Positions 33,901 through 42,133 of a stretch of DNA of 64,000 nucleotides are shown here, piece after piece. Numbering within the stretch: the stretch's first letter is position 1; the number at the start of each line of letters is the position of its first letter. Origin of the DNA: Autumnicola psychrophila (GTDB taxonomy: Bacteria > Bacteroidota > Bacteroidia > Flavobacteriales > Flavobacteriaceae); assembly GCF_031846645.1 (NCBI RefSeq), contig NZ_JAVRHN010000004.1, forward strand, positions 1 to 64,000. Reading direction: 5' to 3'. Below the pieces are notes generated by a model. That model saw nothing but the letters and a program-made list of their open reading frames with translations, did not search any database and was not told where the DNA came from. The translations under genes and the position numbers were made by a program.

Positions 33901-35628
33901 CTATTTTATTCTTGATGTTTCTATAACAACATCTGCTGTAGACCAGGAATCTTTTAAATGAGATTCCAATTGCTTTACCTTTTGTGGGTTATCCATTCTT
34001 TGGTAAGCCAGTTTCATCCCGTGCTGTGCCCAACCATTTTTTGGCAGGATGTTAAGATCCTCCTCATAGGTTTTAATAGCATCGGCAAAATGGCCCGCCT
34101 CTATTTGTACCGCACCCAGAGTATGACGTACAGAGAAAAACCAGTCTGGCGGTTCCTGAAAGTTAAGTCCGTCTTCCAAAGCCACAGTTTTCTTGAGAAG
34201 ATCAATACTCTTTCCATAATTTCCTTCAGAGGCGAGAATCTCTGCTTCTAAAACATTCCTTGCGATTTCTACAATGGACTGCATGGAATTGATTTGCCAT
34301 ATGGTCATATCTTTCAGGCGATCATCCGCCGCCAAAATTTCCAACTTATCCAATTCAGATTTTGCCTTTTGCATATCTTTTTTTCCCAGGTATGCCATAC
34401 CACGTGCGTAGTGAGAAATTGCATTTGGATACAAAAGGGTATCCTCCAGTTTTCTTGCCAGGATCTTATCCCACTCCCCAAATTTCACTTCCACAAAATA
34501 GGGGATCATATAATAGTGCTGCAGGGTAGACCATCCCGGTTCCTTCATAATATCCGGATGTATTCGCTCTGCGAGCTTATTGGCCCCCATTAAGGCCCAG
34601 TTGCTGTTACCTTCCAGGGTTGCGGTAGCTGCAAGAAAATGATAATTATGCGGATAATAAACCAGGGGATACGCACCCTGAGCATGACAAGCGGTGATAT
34701 AGGCACTATCCACTTCAACAGCCTTGAGATTGGCCAGACTCCCTTTGTGATAATCTCCTGTTTGAATATAGGTATGTGAAGGCATATGTATAAGGTGCCC
34801 GGCACCGGGAACCAGGCCATTGTCAAATTTACTGGCACTTAAAAGTGCTCGTTCTGGTGTATTTGAAGCTTCTGTAGCGTGTATATAGAAATGATGAGCT
34901 CCCGGATGATCGGGATACTCATTCATCAATTTTTCCAGCAATGTAATTACCCGGGGAGTCCATTCCTTTGGGTTGCCCTCCTTATCATAAAGATCCCAGG
35001 GATAGAGGTTCATTACAGATTCAGCATACAGCGCCGCTATCTCTGGATCATTATCATATTTCTTATAAAGGTTTTCCATAGCCTCAAAGTAGATCACGTC
35101 CAGTTGTCGACGATCTTCAACAGGTTCAGCCACATACCTCTGCGCCAGGGCATTAATCAGGTCCTTTTCCTTATCTGTCGCCTTTTCTGATACTTTGATT
35201 GCAGTTTGAATGGCTTTGTATGCTCTTTCATAATTATCTGGTTCCATCCCGGCATTATAATTAGGCCCCAGCACATAAGCAAAACCCCAGTAGCACATGG
35301 CACAATCGGGATCCAGTTTTGTTGCGTAATAGAACGATCTTGCTGCCTCGGCATGATTAAAACCATAGGACAGCACCAGGCCCTGGTTGAAATATTCCTG
35401 AGCTTTGGATTGGCTGGTGGTAATTGGATAATCAAGGACATCAAGCCCGTCAAGTAAAGGTGCAATATTATCCTTGCGATACCATTCAATATCCACCGTG
35501 GGTGGCGCACAGGAATATTTGGAGCTAACTATTGCCTGGTTCACAGGATCTACCTCCGCCGGTTGAGTTTTTTTACAAGAGAAAAACAAAAACGGTAACA
35601 TCATTAAAATAATACCTGCATTTTTCAT
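33901..35628 (-). CDS. TPR-repeat lipoprotein
   Basis: 575 residues with a lipoprotein signal (hydrophobic core then Leu-Phe-Phe-Ser-Cys, lipobox at residues 14-18). Several tetratricopeptide-like helix pairs follow. Examples are AQEYFNQGLVLSYGFNHAEA, ARGMAYLGKKDMQKA and a C-terminal TLGAVQIEAGHFADAIKTY. A middle part has conserved HHFYIHATEAS and HLIHMPSHTYIQTGDY, typical of a Bacteroidota TPR family of unknown role. The protein is probably anchored to the outer membrane, facing the periplasm. It lies between the restriction locus and the element's right end, on the opposite strand, and is cargo with no visible partner. Confidence 0.82.
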   Translation of the reverse strand: MKNAGIILMMLPFLFFSCKKTQPAEVDPVNQAIVSSKYSCAPPTVDIEWYRKDNIAPLLDGLDVLDYPITTSQSKAQEYFNQGLVLSYGFNHAEAARSFYYATKLDPDCAMCYWGFAYVLGPNYNAGMEPDNYERAYKAIQTAIKVSEKATDKEKDLINALAQRYVAEPVEDRRQLDVIYFEAMENLYKKYDNDPEIAALYAESVMNLYPWDLYDKEGNPKEWTPRVITLLEKLMNEYPDHPGAHHFYIHATEASNTPERALLSASKFDNGLVPGAGHLIHMPSHTYIQTGDYHKGSLANLKAVEVDSAYITACHAQGAYPLVYYPHNYHFLAATATLEGNSNWALMGANKLAERIHPDIMKEPGWSTLQHYYMIPYFVEVKFGEWDKILARKLEDTLLYPNAISHYARGMAYLGKKDMQKAKSELDKLEILAADDRLKDMTIWQINSMQSIVEIARNVLEAEILASEGNYGKSIDLLKKTVALEDGLNFQEPPDWFFSVRHTLGAVQIEAGHFADAIKTYEEDLNILPKNGWAQHGMKLAYQRMDNPQKVKQLESHLKDSWSTADVVIETSRIK

Positions 35629-36054
35629 AGCCCCAGAATTTAATCTTTAACTCATAAATTTAATCTAAATAACTGAATATCAGAGATAAAATATCATTTT
35701 TAGTTTCTTATTGAAGAGGAAATTTTCTGAGGTTTCCCAGGAAAAAAATACTCTACAGAACCTCAGGCATATTCCTGGCAATACCATCCTTCTTTCTGCA
35801 CTGTCCGCCTGAAAGTATATAGCTTAAAAGGAATTAGATTTGTCCTTAATCCCTTAAAGAATTATGAAAATCTGGTAGCTCAAATATTCTTTATTGGTAT
35901 TTATTTTTAGCCTTATCACTATGTTCAAGATAGATTGAGAAACAGCAAAACGCGGTTGGTCTTCTACTGTTGAAAAAATTACACCGGCTCCTGCTAAACT
36001 GAAAGTATGCCGAAGAAGGAGTGAAGATAAAAGGATATTTCTATTTTGTTTTTG
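35629..36054. other. Intergenic region
   Basis: AT-rich DNA between two leftward genes. A short open stretch around 35820-35910 (reads KGIRFVLNPLKNYENLVAQ) has no start and may be a gene scrap. Nothing else is recognisable. Confidence 0.3.
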
Positions 36055-36831
36055 TCACTCTTTATTTAGCTCCGGGAGAAGTAGTACGGGAACAGACGGA
36101 TCAAAATCGATATCTTTTTCCATACTTTGTTTAAATAGACGGGTAAAGAAACCTTGTTTTCGACGGTATAAAGTTAACATATTGCTACTTCTACTTTGGA
36201 TAAAAATTCTGATCCCTGTGGAAATTGTAGTGTCGGTGAGCTTATGAAAAGTAAATTTTACCCCCTGTAGTAAATCGTTTAGATTTTCTTTATTATCTAA
36301 TTGCTTTTTATTCAAATTCCCATTGGATTCCTGGATTTCTAATACTCTTATACTCGCGTTTGTAAGTTTTGCTACATGGATAATAGTTTTCAATTCCTGG
36401 CTTTTATAGCTATTATTGAAAGGGGTTGGAAAAACTATTTCAGTAAATTCCTTTTCATCAAACATACTGCTTTCAGGAATTACAAATATGGGAAAACTGT
36501 CCAGACTTTCGAGTATTTCTGAAACCCTGTTATGATATGCATAATTAATACCCGCAGAGTCACCCGGTGAGCCTAATATTATGATATCGATTTTAAAAGA
36601 ATCAGAAATATCACGAACCGCATCCTGAATTTTTTTCTTAGAAGAAATAGTTTCAAATTGATGTGCAAGGTTTTCCTTCCGAAAACTTATTCCCTGCATA
36701 ATTCGTTGCAAACCAATTTCAGATTCAGATTTTTCCTGCTTTTTATCCCGCTTTAGCAGTTCATCTTTATAACAATGCAGAATAAAAAATTTTGCATTCG
36801 TTTTTTTATAAAATTCCATCCCATAAATCAA
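36055..36831 (-). CDS. UspA-family stress protein with a damaged 5' end
   Basis: 258 residues are readable from a TTG at 36831. Two UspA-like halves are visible: IDIIILGSPGDSAGINYAYH, then IPIFVIPESS-like PIFVIPESS, and a second half ending VPVLLLPELN. The family's first strand and TDFS loop are present upstream of the TTG in the same frame (LFITDFSKASWNALIYG). The frame stays open to about 37035 but offers no ATG or GTG. The gene has therefore probably lost its original start, or has been fused to foreign upstream DNA. Expression is doubtful. Confidence 0.6.
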   Translation of the reverse strand: MIYGMEFYKKTNAKFFILHCYKDELLKRDKKQEKSESEIGLQRIMQGISFRKENLAHQFETISSKKKIQDAVRDISDSFKIDIIILGSPGDSAGINYAYHNRVSEILESLDSFPIFVIPESSMFDEKEFTEIVFPTPFNNSYKSQELKTIIHVAKLTNASIRVLEIQESNGNLNKKQLDNKENLNDLLQGVKFTFHKLTDTTISTGIRIFIQSRSSNMLTLYRRKQGFFTRLFKQSMEKDIDFDPSVPVLLLPELNKE

Positions 36832-37032
36832 GGCATTCCAGGAGGCCTTAGAAAAATCTGTAATAAATAAATTATAAATAAGTTTTTTTGCTATCCTATG
36901 AATTTCAGGAGGTATCAGTTTTAAGCGATTTAAAGTGTCCTGTTCAAAACTGGAGTAAATATTCTTACATTTTTGGAGAAGATAACAAAACTGATAATCA
37001 ATAAGCTCCTTCCCTACGTTCCCAATTTTCAG

Positions 37033-37269
37033 CTATAAGCAGCGAGCAATTTCTGTAGCTGTTCTGCAACCTCCCTTTTCAAACTTTTTCTTTCCTTTTA
37101 GTTCCTCCATATTAATAGCAAAAAGTTTAAGGCCATTATTTGTCATAAAACATGGAGTAAAAGGATGGATCTGATTTATAATAACCACTCCTGGGATCAT
37201 TTCCACATACGGGGCAAATCCTTTTAATTTTATAAGTGACTTGTTTCCTGAAGATGGAAGCATGCCCAT
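37033..37269 (-). pseudogene. Possible PAS-domain regulator remnant
   Basis: A 78-residue frame contains FAPYVEMIPGVVIINQI, then CFMTNNGLKLFAINMEEL, which resembles the PAS-like N terminus of Bacteroidota LuxR-type regulators. It then runs into unrelated sequence and stops. No DNA-binding domain follows. It lies just inside the element's right end, among other scraps, and is probably a decayed fragment. Confidence 0.4.
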
Positions 37270-37537
37270 AAGACAAGTAAGAAGAAAATTTTAATGATAT
37301 CAAAAGCAGAACAGTTGGAGACACTATACTGACATTTAAATGATGTAGAGGCGAAATTACAGGCGAAATCACTGAGTTTATTTCAAAAAGGATTAAATAC
37401 AAATGGCTCAACTTTTTTTCTGATTTAATAACAACAGCGGCATAACTCCCACCAGTCCTTGCAATTAGAGATATTGTACTTTAGATAGAACGAATCCTTC
37501 AGTAGAAAAACTGTAAGATTATCCAATAAATTTCTAA

Positions 37538-37591
37538 TTTGGTGAAATCACCGGCGAAATTACCAAAGACTAAATATTTGATAACATTTTA
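37538..37591 (+). repeat. Degenerate third att site with an mnmE tail
   Basis: 37538-37573 encodes Phe-Gly-Glu-Ile-Thr-Gly-Glu-Ile-Thr-Lys-Asp then a stop. This matches the mnmE segment at 2201-2233 (FGEITGEITND). ATTTGATA at 37576-37583, the left core arm of the att site, and ACATTTTA follow directly. It is best read as the remnant of an older integration junction. Confidence 0.6.
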
Positions 37592-37678
37592 CGACTTTTT
37601 TTCAACATGTTACAACGGCTGTGTACCTAGATTACACCTCAATCTTCTGCAACTCCCCTATTTTACTGAAAAGCAAAC

Positions 37679-37734
37679 TTCTGTATTGGCAAATAAACAG
37701 CAAATTTTATTTGATATCATTTGGTAATAAATGA
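37679..37734. repeat. attR: right attachment site
   Basis: The 48-bp repeat at 37679-37726 is identical to attL. Just inside it, 37672-37696 still encodes Ala-Asn-Phe-Cys-Ile-Gly-Lys then stop, with synonymous changes against mnmE, so the element carries a copy of the gene's tail. The core arms are ATTTGATA and, outside, TAATAAAT. Possible arm sites (GTGTACC at 37621-37627 and TTACACCTC at 37632-37640) lie within the element. Confidence 0.88.
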
Positions 37735-38240
37735 CTCTAAAAATACAACAAAGAAGACTTTATAAGGTTTTATAACTTCTATATATTCTTATAGTAAATC
37801 CTTGTGCACCCCATTTTGCACATAAATTGCACCCCGACAAAATGAACTACACGAAGATTATTTGCAACATATTAGGAAAATTAAAGAGGAATTTTGCCAG
37901 TGGCTGGAAGAAAAAATGCCAGGATATTTAATAACAATTGCCATTATTCAAAATCCTTAAAATTTGTGTCAAATGCTCTGGAATCCGCAATAAAACCGTT
38001 AGTTTGCGGCAAAACATTGAGTAGAATAGATCAAAGTTTTAAAATTCAGTGCTCAATATGGGAGATTTCCAGTAATTACACACTAGGTGACCCTGAAAAA
38101 AGGCTAAAATATACCGGTAATGTAAAACAGAAGTAGGATGCGCCCTATGCTGCTTTTACTTAAGGCTTAACTTCCCGTACAATATAAAAAACAGTATAGG
38201 ATCCGGCTCAGGTAAGCTATGGTAGAAAGACAAAACTTGA
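37727..38240. mobile_element. Deletion remnant of a second, related integrative element
   Basis: The left end begins like the main element's left end (CAACAAA...AAGA spacing), then arm-like TGCACCCC repeats occur at 37805-37835 (GTGCACCCC, TTGCACCCC). The integrase is missing. From about 37845 the sequence becomes the tail of the mobilization-associated coiled-coil gene (HEDYLQ...EFCQWLEE against DEYFAA...AYCKWLES). From about 37950 it becomes a diverged copy of 20160-20450 including its hairpin. Everything between integrase and mob-gene tail has been deleted. Confidence 0.8.
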
Positions 38241-38337
38241 AGTAAGATCAGAATTATTAATTTCCGGAATATAAATTTTTAGCAGGCGGTAGAAGAATTG
38301 AAAGTAATACAAAAGACAAAAGTCACTGTTCTTTTTA

Positions 38338-38351
38338 GTAAAACGTTTTAC
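38338..38351. promoter_or_regulatory. LacI-type operator upstream of the regulator gene
   Basis: GTAAAACGTTTTAC is a perfect 14-base palindrome with the central CG typical of LacI-family sites. It lies 66 bases before the lacI-type gene and suggests autoregulation. Two identical copies precede the glycosidase gene. Confidence 0.85.
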
Positions 38352-38417
38352 TTTAGAAAATCTTTTGTAGATTTACATTCCTTGCCAAACCGGCAATTCT
38401 ATTAATTATCACTTAAA

Positions 38418-39455
38418 ATGAAAAAGAAACAACGGGTATCTATTAAAGATATTTCAAAAGAGTTGGGTATTTCTATTACCACTATCTCCTTTATTATCAA
38501 CAAAAAAGCGAAAAACCGTATCAGTGATGAGGTGATAAAAAAGGTTGAAGATTATATAAAGAAGGTTGGCTATAAGCCAAATACTTCAGCTCAAACGCTC
38601 AGAACGGGAAAGACGAAAACAATTGTGTTTATGGCCGAGGATATCTCCGATCCATTTTTTTCTGCGGTGGCCAAAGAAATGGAGGATATTGCTTATAAAA
38701 ATGGTTACAAGATTATTTACTGTAGTACAGAGAATGATAAGGAGAGGGCATCTGAACTAATTTCGTTATTTCAGGACAGGCAGGTAGATGCATTTATAAT
38801 TACTCCCCCTGAAAACTTCCAACAGGAAATACAAGAGCTAATTGACCAAAAAAATGAAGTGGTTATGCTTTTTGACCGTCGTTATAATACGACAGAACAT
38901 AGTTATGTGATCCTGGATAATTTTAATGGAGCCAAAACTGCAGCTGAAAAGTTAATAGCTTCCGGATGCATAAATGTGGCTTATGTAGGAATAGCATCCG
39001 ATTTCAGTTGTATGAGTGAACGATTTGAAGGTTATAATGATGCCATTAAAAATCACCAATCTCAACCTATGTCCTTGCTTTTACCTTTTAAGGATGTAAA
39101 AACCAAAGCAGGACGTGCTCAATTCAAAAGCTTACTCGATCAACATAAAAATATTGATGGTATTCTTTTTGCCACAAATGGGTTGGCGATAAATGGGCTT
39201 AAGGGATTAAAAGAATTAAATAAAAAAATCCCTGAGGAATTAGCTGTTATTACTTTTGATGATAGGGATCTATTTGAATTACACTCCCCCTCTATAAGTG
39301 TTTTATCCCAACCGGTACCAGCCCTGGCTACTGAATTGATTAAAGGTACTCTCCAACTTCTCAAAGGTAAAAATGGTCCTGATGAAACTTTTCAGAAAAT
39401 TTTACCCGGAAAACTTATAACCAGAAATTCCTGCAATTTAGGGGTTTACGACTAA
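38418..39455 (+). CDS. LacI-family transcription regulator of the PUL
   Basis: 345 residues. The N-terminal HTH (VSIKDISKELGISITTISF, then INKKAKNRISDEV) and hinge (YKPNTSAQTLRTGKT) are followed by a periplasmic-binding-protein-like sensor domain (about residues 62-340: IVFMAEDISDPFFSAVAKEM, LITFDD-like VITFDDRDLFEL). It would sense a sugar and release the operators GTAAAACGTTTTAC found once before its own gene and twice before the next gene. It lies directly upstream of the glycosidase-SusCD-GH130-MFS genes on the same strand and is their likely local regulator. Confidence 0.93.
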   Translation: MKKKQRVSIKDISKELGISITTISFIINKKAKNRISDEVIKKVEDYIKKVGYKPNTSAQTLRTGKTKTIVFMAEDISDPFFSAVAKEMEDIAYKNGYKIIYCSTENDKERASELISLFQDRQVDAFIITPPENFQQEIQELIDQKNEVVMLFDRRYNTTEHSYVILDNFNGAKTAAEKLIASGCINVAYVGIASDFSCMSERFEGYNDAIKNHQSQPMSLLLPFKDVKTKAGRAQFKSLLDQHKNIDGILFATNGLAINGLKGLKELNKKIPEELAVITFDDRDLFELHSPSISVLSQPVPALATELIKGTLQLLKGKNGPDETFQKILPGKLITRNSCNLGVYD

Positions 39456-39513
39456 ATAATTCTTATCTCCCATTTCTGATTATTGCAAATAATATTCAAA
39501 TAATTAAAGATAT

Positions 39514-39584
39514 GTAAAACGTTTTACTAAAATTTGTTTACATTAGCTAAATATATTTTTTGTTAAACAAGTAAAACGTTTTAC
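39514..39584 (+). promoter_or_regulatory. PUL promoter flanked by two LacI-type operators
   Basis: Operators GTAAAACGTTTTAC lie at 39514-39527 and 39571-39584. Between them, TTTG (39533-39536) and TATTTTTTG (39554-39562), 17 bases apart, resemble Bacteroidota -33 and -7 elements, with the -7 one base longer than consensus. Transcription would start at the second operator, so regulator binding would block it. Confidence 0.65.
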
Positions 39585-39628
39585 CAATTCGCTAGTTCAT
39601 AGTTCATAAGAAATTTAAATAGCTACTC

Positions 39629-42097
39629 ATGCAGCATAAATTGAAAACTATATTATCTATTTTAAACCTCTGCCTGTTGACAAGCACCACTGCATGTTTT
39701 GCTCAGGAATTAAACCTGAAGGTATCGGGTGATAAAAATCAGGGTTTTTGGGTTACTATTTATGATGCTGAAAAACCCCTGCTTCAAAACAATGGAGAGT
39801 TTTCAATGCATCTTTCCAACCTGGATTTAAGCGTACAAAAGGAAATAAGATCCTGGAAAGCATCATCATATTCCCAAACTTCTAATGGGTTTCATTTGGA
39901 TAAAGATATATATCTGCCAGAGTTTGATGCTAATCTCTCCATCTGGGTAGATTATGAAATTATAAATCCACAACTCATCAGGAAAACAGTACATCTCTTT
40001 CAGCCTTCCATGCCTAATCTTTATTATACGCTGGAGGTAAAAAATATTCCCGCAAAAGTTCCCCATCGGTATGTGACATTTGAACATGAAAATTTTCCGG
40101 GAGGTTTAGTTCACGAGTTATATCCCTCTGCAGGTTTTATTACCAGTAAGAATAAGGTAGTTGGTTTTTTAACCGACCCCGGCTATAAAAATGAATTCAC
40201 ACGCACCACCAGAAGACGTTTTAGCGGAAGAGGTGGCGGCATGATTGGTATGCGCATTTTACCTGATCCGAATCTTTTAAGCGTGGCCAGCCGCAAAGAA
40301 CAACTGAGTGGTAACAATTATATAAAATATACTTTTGGCGAATTCTATAATCTGGACCGGGGAAACACTTCTAGCTTAGATCTTCCTGCAAATTATAAAA
40401 AAGAAGGAAAAGTCTCGGTTAGCAGGAATGATAGCTTGATTGAAATTAGTTTCGATCAACCGGGTAAAGCCGGAATCCAACTTATAACTCCCTTCGAAGA
40501 TCAACAGTTATATACTATTTCATTCCTGGCTAAAGGAGACGTTCCGGTTGCCCTTAAACTTTACAGGATTCAGAACGGAGAAATAAAGGAGGAATTGGAA
40601 CATGGTATCAAGTATATTGATAATTTCCCGGTTACTTCTGATAGTCTTACCCAATTTAAGGGAAGTATTCTACTGCCTTATATCGAAAACGATAGCGTAA
40701 TGCTTTTTTTAGGTAAAACATCCGAAAACAGAGGTTCCCTAATCCTCAGGGATCTTCAATTAATCGAACATAAACCTTTCACACAAGCCTATAATAATCT
40801 ACCTCTGGGGGACACGATTGTGAAGACGACCTATATTTTTTCAGAACCCTGGAAAGATCATAAAGCATATAAGATTGCAACACAGACAAAGCTCGCCGAA
40901 GGAATGGGTTTTAAAGGTACCGAAATTGAGAAGATGCTTTACGCAAACTTCCAAATGATGAACTGGATCACCGGGATAGATAACCTGGAACCTTTTAACG
41001 TACCAAATCTGAATTATTCACCCGATATGTACAACAGGGATACATTTTGGTCAGTAATTTCCACGCACAATAAAAGACTGAATTTATCTATCTGGAATCA
41101 ATGGGCCAATACCCAAACTTCAAGGGGAGCTATTGGCACGATCATTACTCCATATATGGGTTCCATAGAAGCAAAAGATAATGAAGCTACCATCGAATGG
41201 CTTGTTTGGGCTTTGCTAAATAAAAGACGCTTTAATGCTGAACTTCCTGCGGAAAAGATAAAAAAAGCTGCTAATTATATTCTTAACGAATTTGATCCCG
41301 ACAAGGATGGGATTTGTGAATCTCATTTCTCAATGAGCCAGATTGATGTAATGGAATACCATCCTAAAACAGATCGAATGGCCGTAAATCAGGGAATGTT
41401 TGCAGTAGCCCTTAAAACTATCCAGGCGCTCGGAATTGAAATAGACAGCACTTACGTACAAAAAGCAGAAAGCGAATATGTGAAGTTCTATGATCCCAAA
41501 AGGAAACATCTATTATTTGATCGGGATTATCCCGATTTGATTACCCTTACCGATCTTATCCCGGAATTTCTATCACTGTGGGTTTTTGACCATGCCATGT
41601 TAACTGATGAGATGGTTATACATCACCTTGATCAATTTCCGGTTTTAAACAGGATGGAAGATGCCCCTTATCCTGAAATAGGTACAACAGCCCCAATTTG
41701 TATCCGCTTAACAAAAGACGCAAAAGGATATTCCTACATGGATGCTGATTATCAACCTTTTGGTGAATTTGGAAAGATTAATTATGCAGATGATAGCAGG
41801 GATGGTTTCTACTACAACGGCGGCAGCTGGCTTAGAGCAGAATACTCTGCTTACGTGGTTGGATTAAAACACGGCTGGGAAAAAGCCGGAAAAAGGATGA
41901 AAAACAGATTGTGGGCTGAAATGAATCTTAACCCCAACTGGCCGTACAGTAAAGAATTCATTCCCACAAAATGGTCAACTTATGACGATTGGTGGCCTTC
42001 TACACGCGGTTTAAGCTGGAATGTCTTCGTCCTCATGGCTAACGAATTTGCAAATCTCAGAACACCCGATATGGATCCTGACTATAGAAAATTATAA
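39629..42097 (+). CDS. Exported glycosidase-like protein, (alpha/alpha)6-barrel type
   Basis: 822 residues with a signal peptide (cleavage near Ala-Cys-Phe-Ala-Gln). The first 430 residues are mainly beta strands. The second half has the helical pattern and aromatic residues of a six-hairpin glycosidase: NYSPDMYNRDTFWSVISTHN, NQGMFAVALKTIQALGI, and WSTYDDWWPSTRGLSWN near the end. Acidic residues in these motifs (YNRDTFW, FDRDYPD) could be catalytic. I cannot assign a GH family. It is the first structural gene of the PUL, directly under the double LacI operator, so it probably attacks the polysaccharide or oligosaccharide whose sugar the regulator senses. Confidence 0.7.
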   Translation: MQHKLKTILSILNLCLLTSTTACFAQELNLKVSGDKNQGFWVTIYDAEKPLLQNNGEFSMHLSNLDLSVQKEIRSWKASSYSQTSNGFHLDKDIYLPEFDANLSIWVDYEIINPQLIRKTVHLFQPSMPNLYYTLEVKNIPAKVPHRYVTFEHENFPGGLVHELYPSAGFITSKNKVVGFLTDPGYKNEFTRTTRRRFSGRGGGMIGMRILPDPNLLSVASRKEQLSGNNYIKYTFGEFYNLDRGNTSSLDLPANYKKEGKVSVSRNDSLIEISFDQPGKAGIQLITPFEDQQLYTISFLAKGDVPVALKLYRIQNGEIKEELEHGIKYIDNFPVTSDSLTQFKGSILLPYIENDSVMLFLGKTSENRGSLILRDLQLIEHKPFTQAYNNLPLGDTIVKTTYIFSEPWKDHKAYKIATQTKLAEGMGFKGTEIEKMLYANFQMMNWITGIDNLEPFNVPNLNYSPDMYNRDTFWSVISTHNKRLNLSIWNQWANTQTSRGAIGTIITPYMGSIEAKDNEATIEWLVWALLNKRRFNAELPAEKIKKAANYILNEFDPDKDGICESHFSMSQIDVMEYHPKTDRMAVNQGMFAVALKTIQALGIEIDSTYVQKAESEYVKFYDPKRKHLLFDRDYPDLITLTDLIPEFLSLWVFDHAMLTDEMVIHHLDQFPVLNRMEDAPYPEIGTTAPICIRLTKDAKGYSYMDADYQPFGEFGKINYADDSRDGFYYNGGSWLRAEYSAYVVGLKHGWEKAGKRMKNRLWAEMNLNPNWPYSKEFIPTKWSTYDDWWPSTRGLSWNVFVLMANEFANLRTPDMDPDYRKL

Positions 42098-42133
42098 CAA
42101 TAGCTTTTATACTAATCTTTTCAATAATTTATT

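Larger units (their letters stand above)
2261..37726. mobile_element. Integrative and mobilizable element inserted at the mnmE 3' end
   Basis: A 48-bp perfect direct repeat (2261-2308 and 37679-37726) bounds about 35.5 kb. Inside are a tyrosine integrase next to the left end, an excisionase-like HTH, a VapE-like ATPase, a Toprim primase, MobC, a relaxase and a candidate oriT. No type IV secretion genes are visible, so it should be mobilizable rather than self-transmissible. Cargo comprises a TonB receptor/phosphodiesterase pair, HipBST, a protealysin/emfourin operon, Xre-RES, and a type I RM locus with TIR/caspase genes inside it. The boundaries are read directly; mobility is inferred. Confidence 0.9.

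Noticed and set aside
37345..37374. A second mnmE-like GEITGEIT stretch near 37350
   Set aside because: A different frame through the same bases reads as a longer helical peptide, no att core follows, and only about 18 of 24 bases match mnmE. It could be chance.
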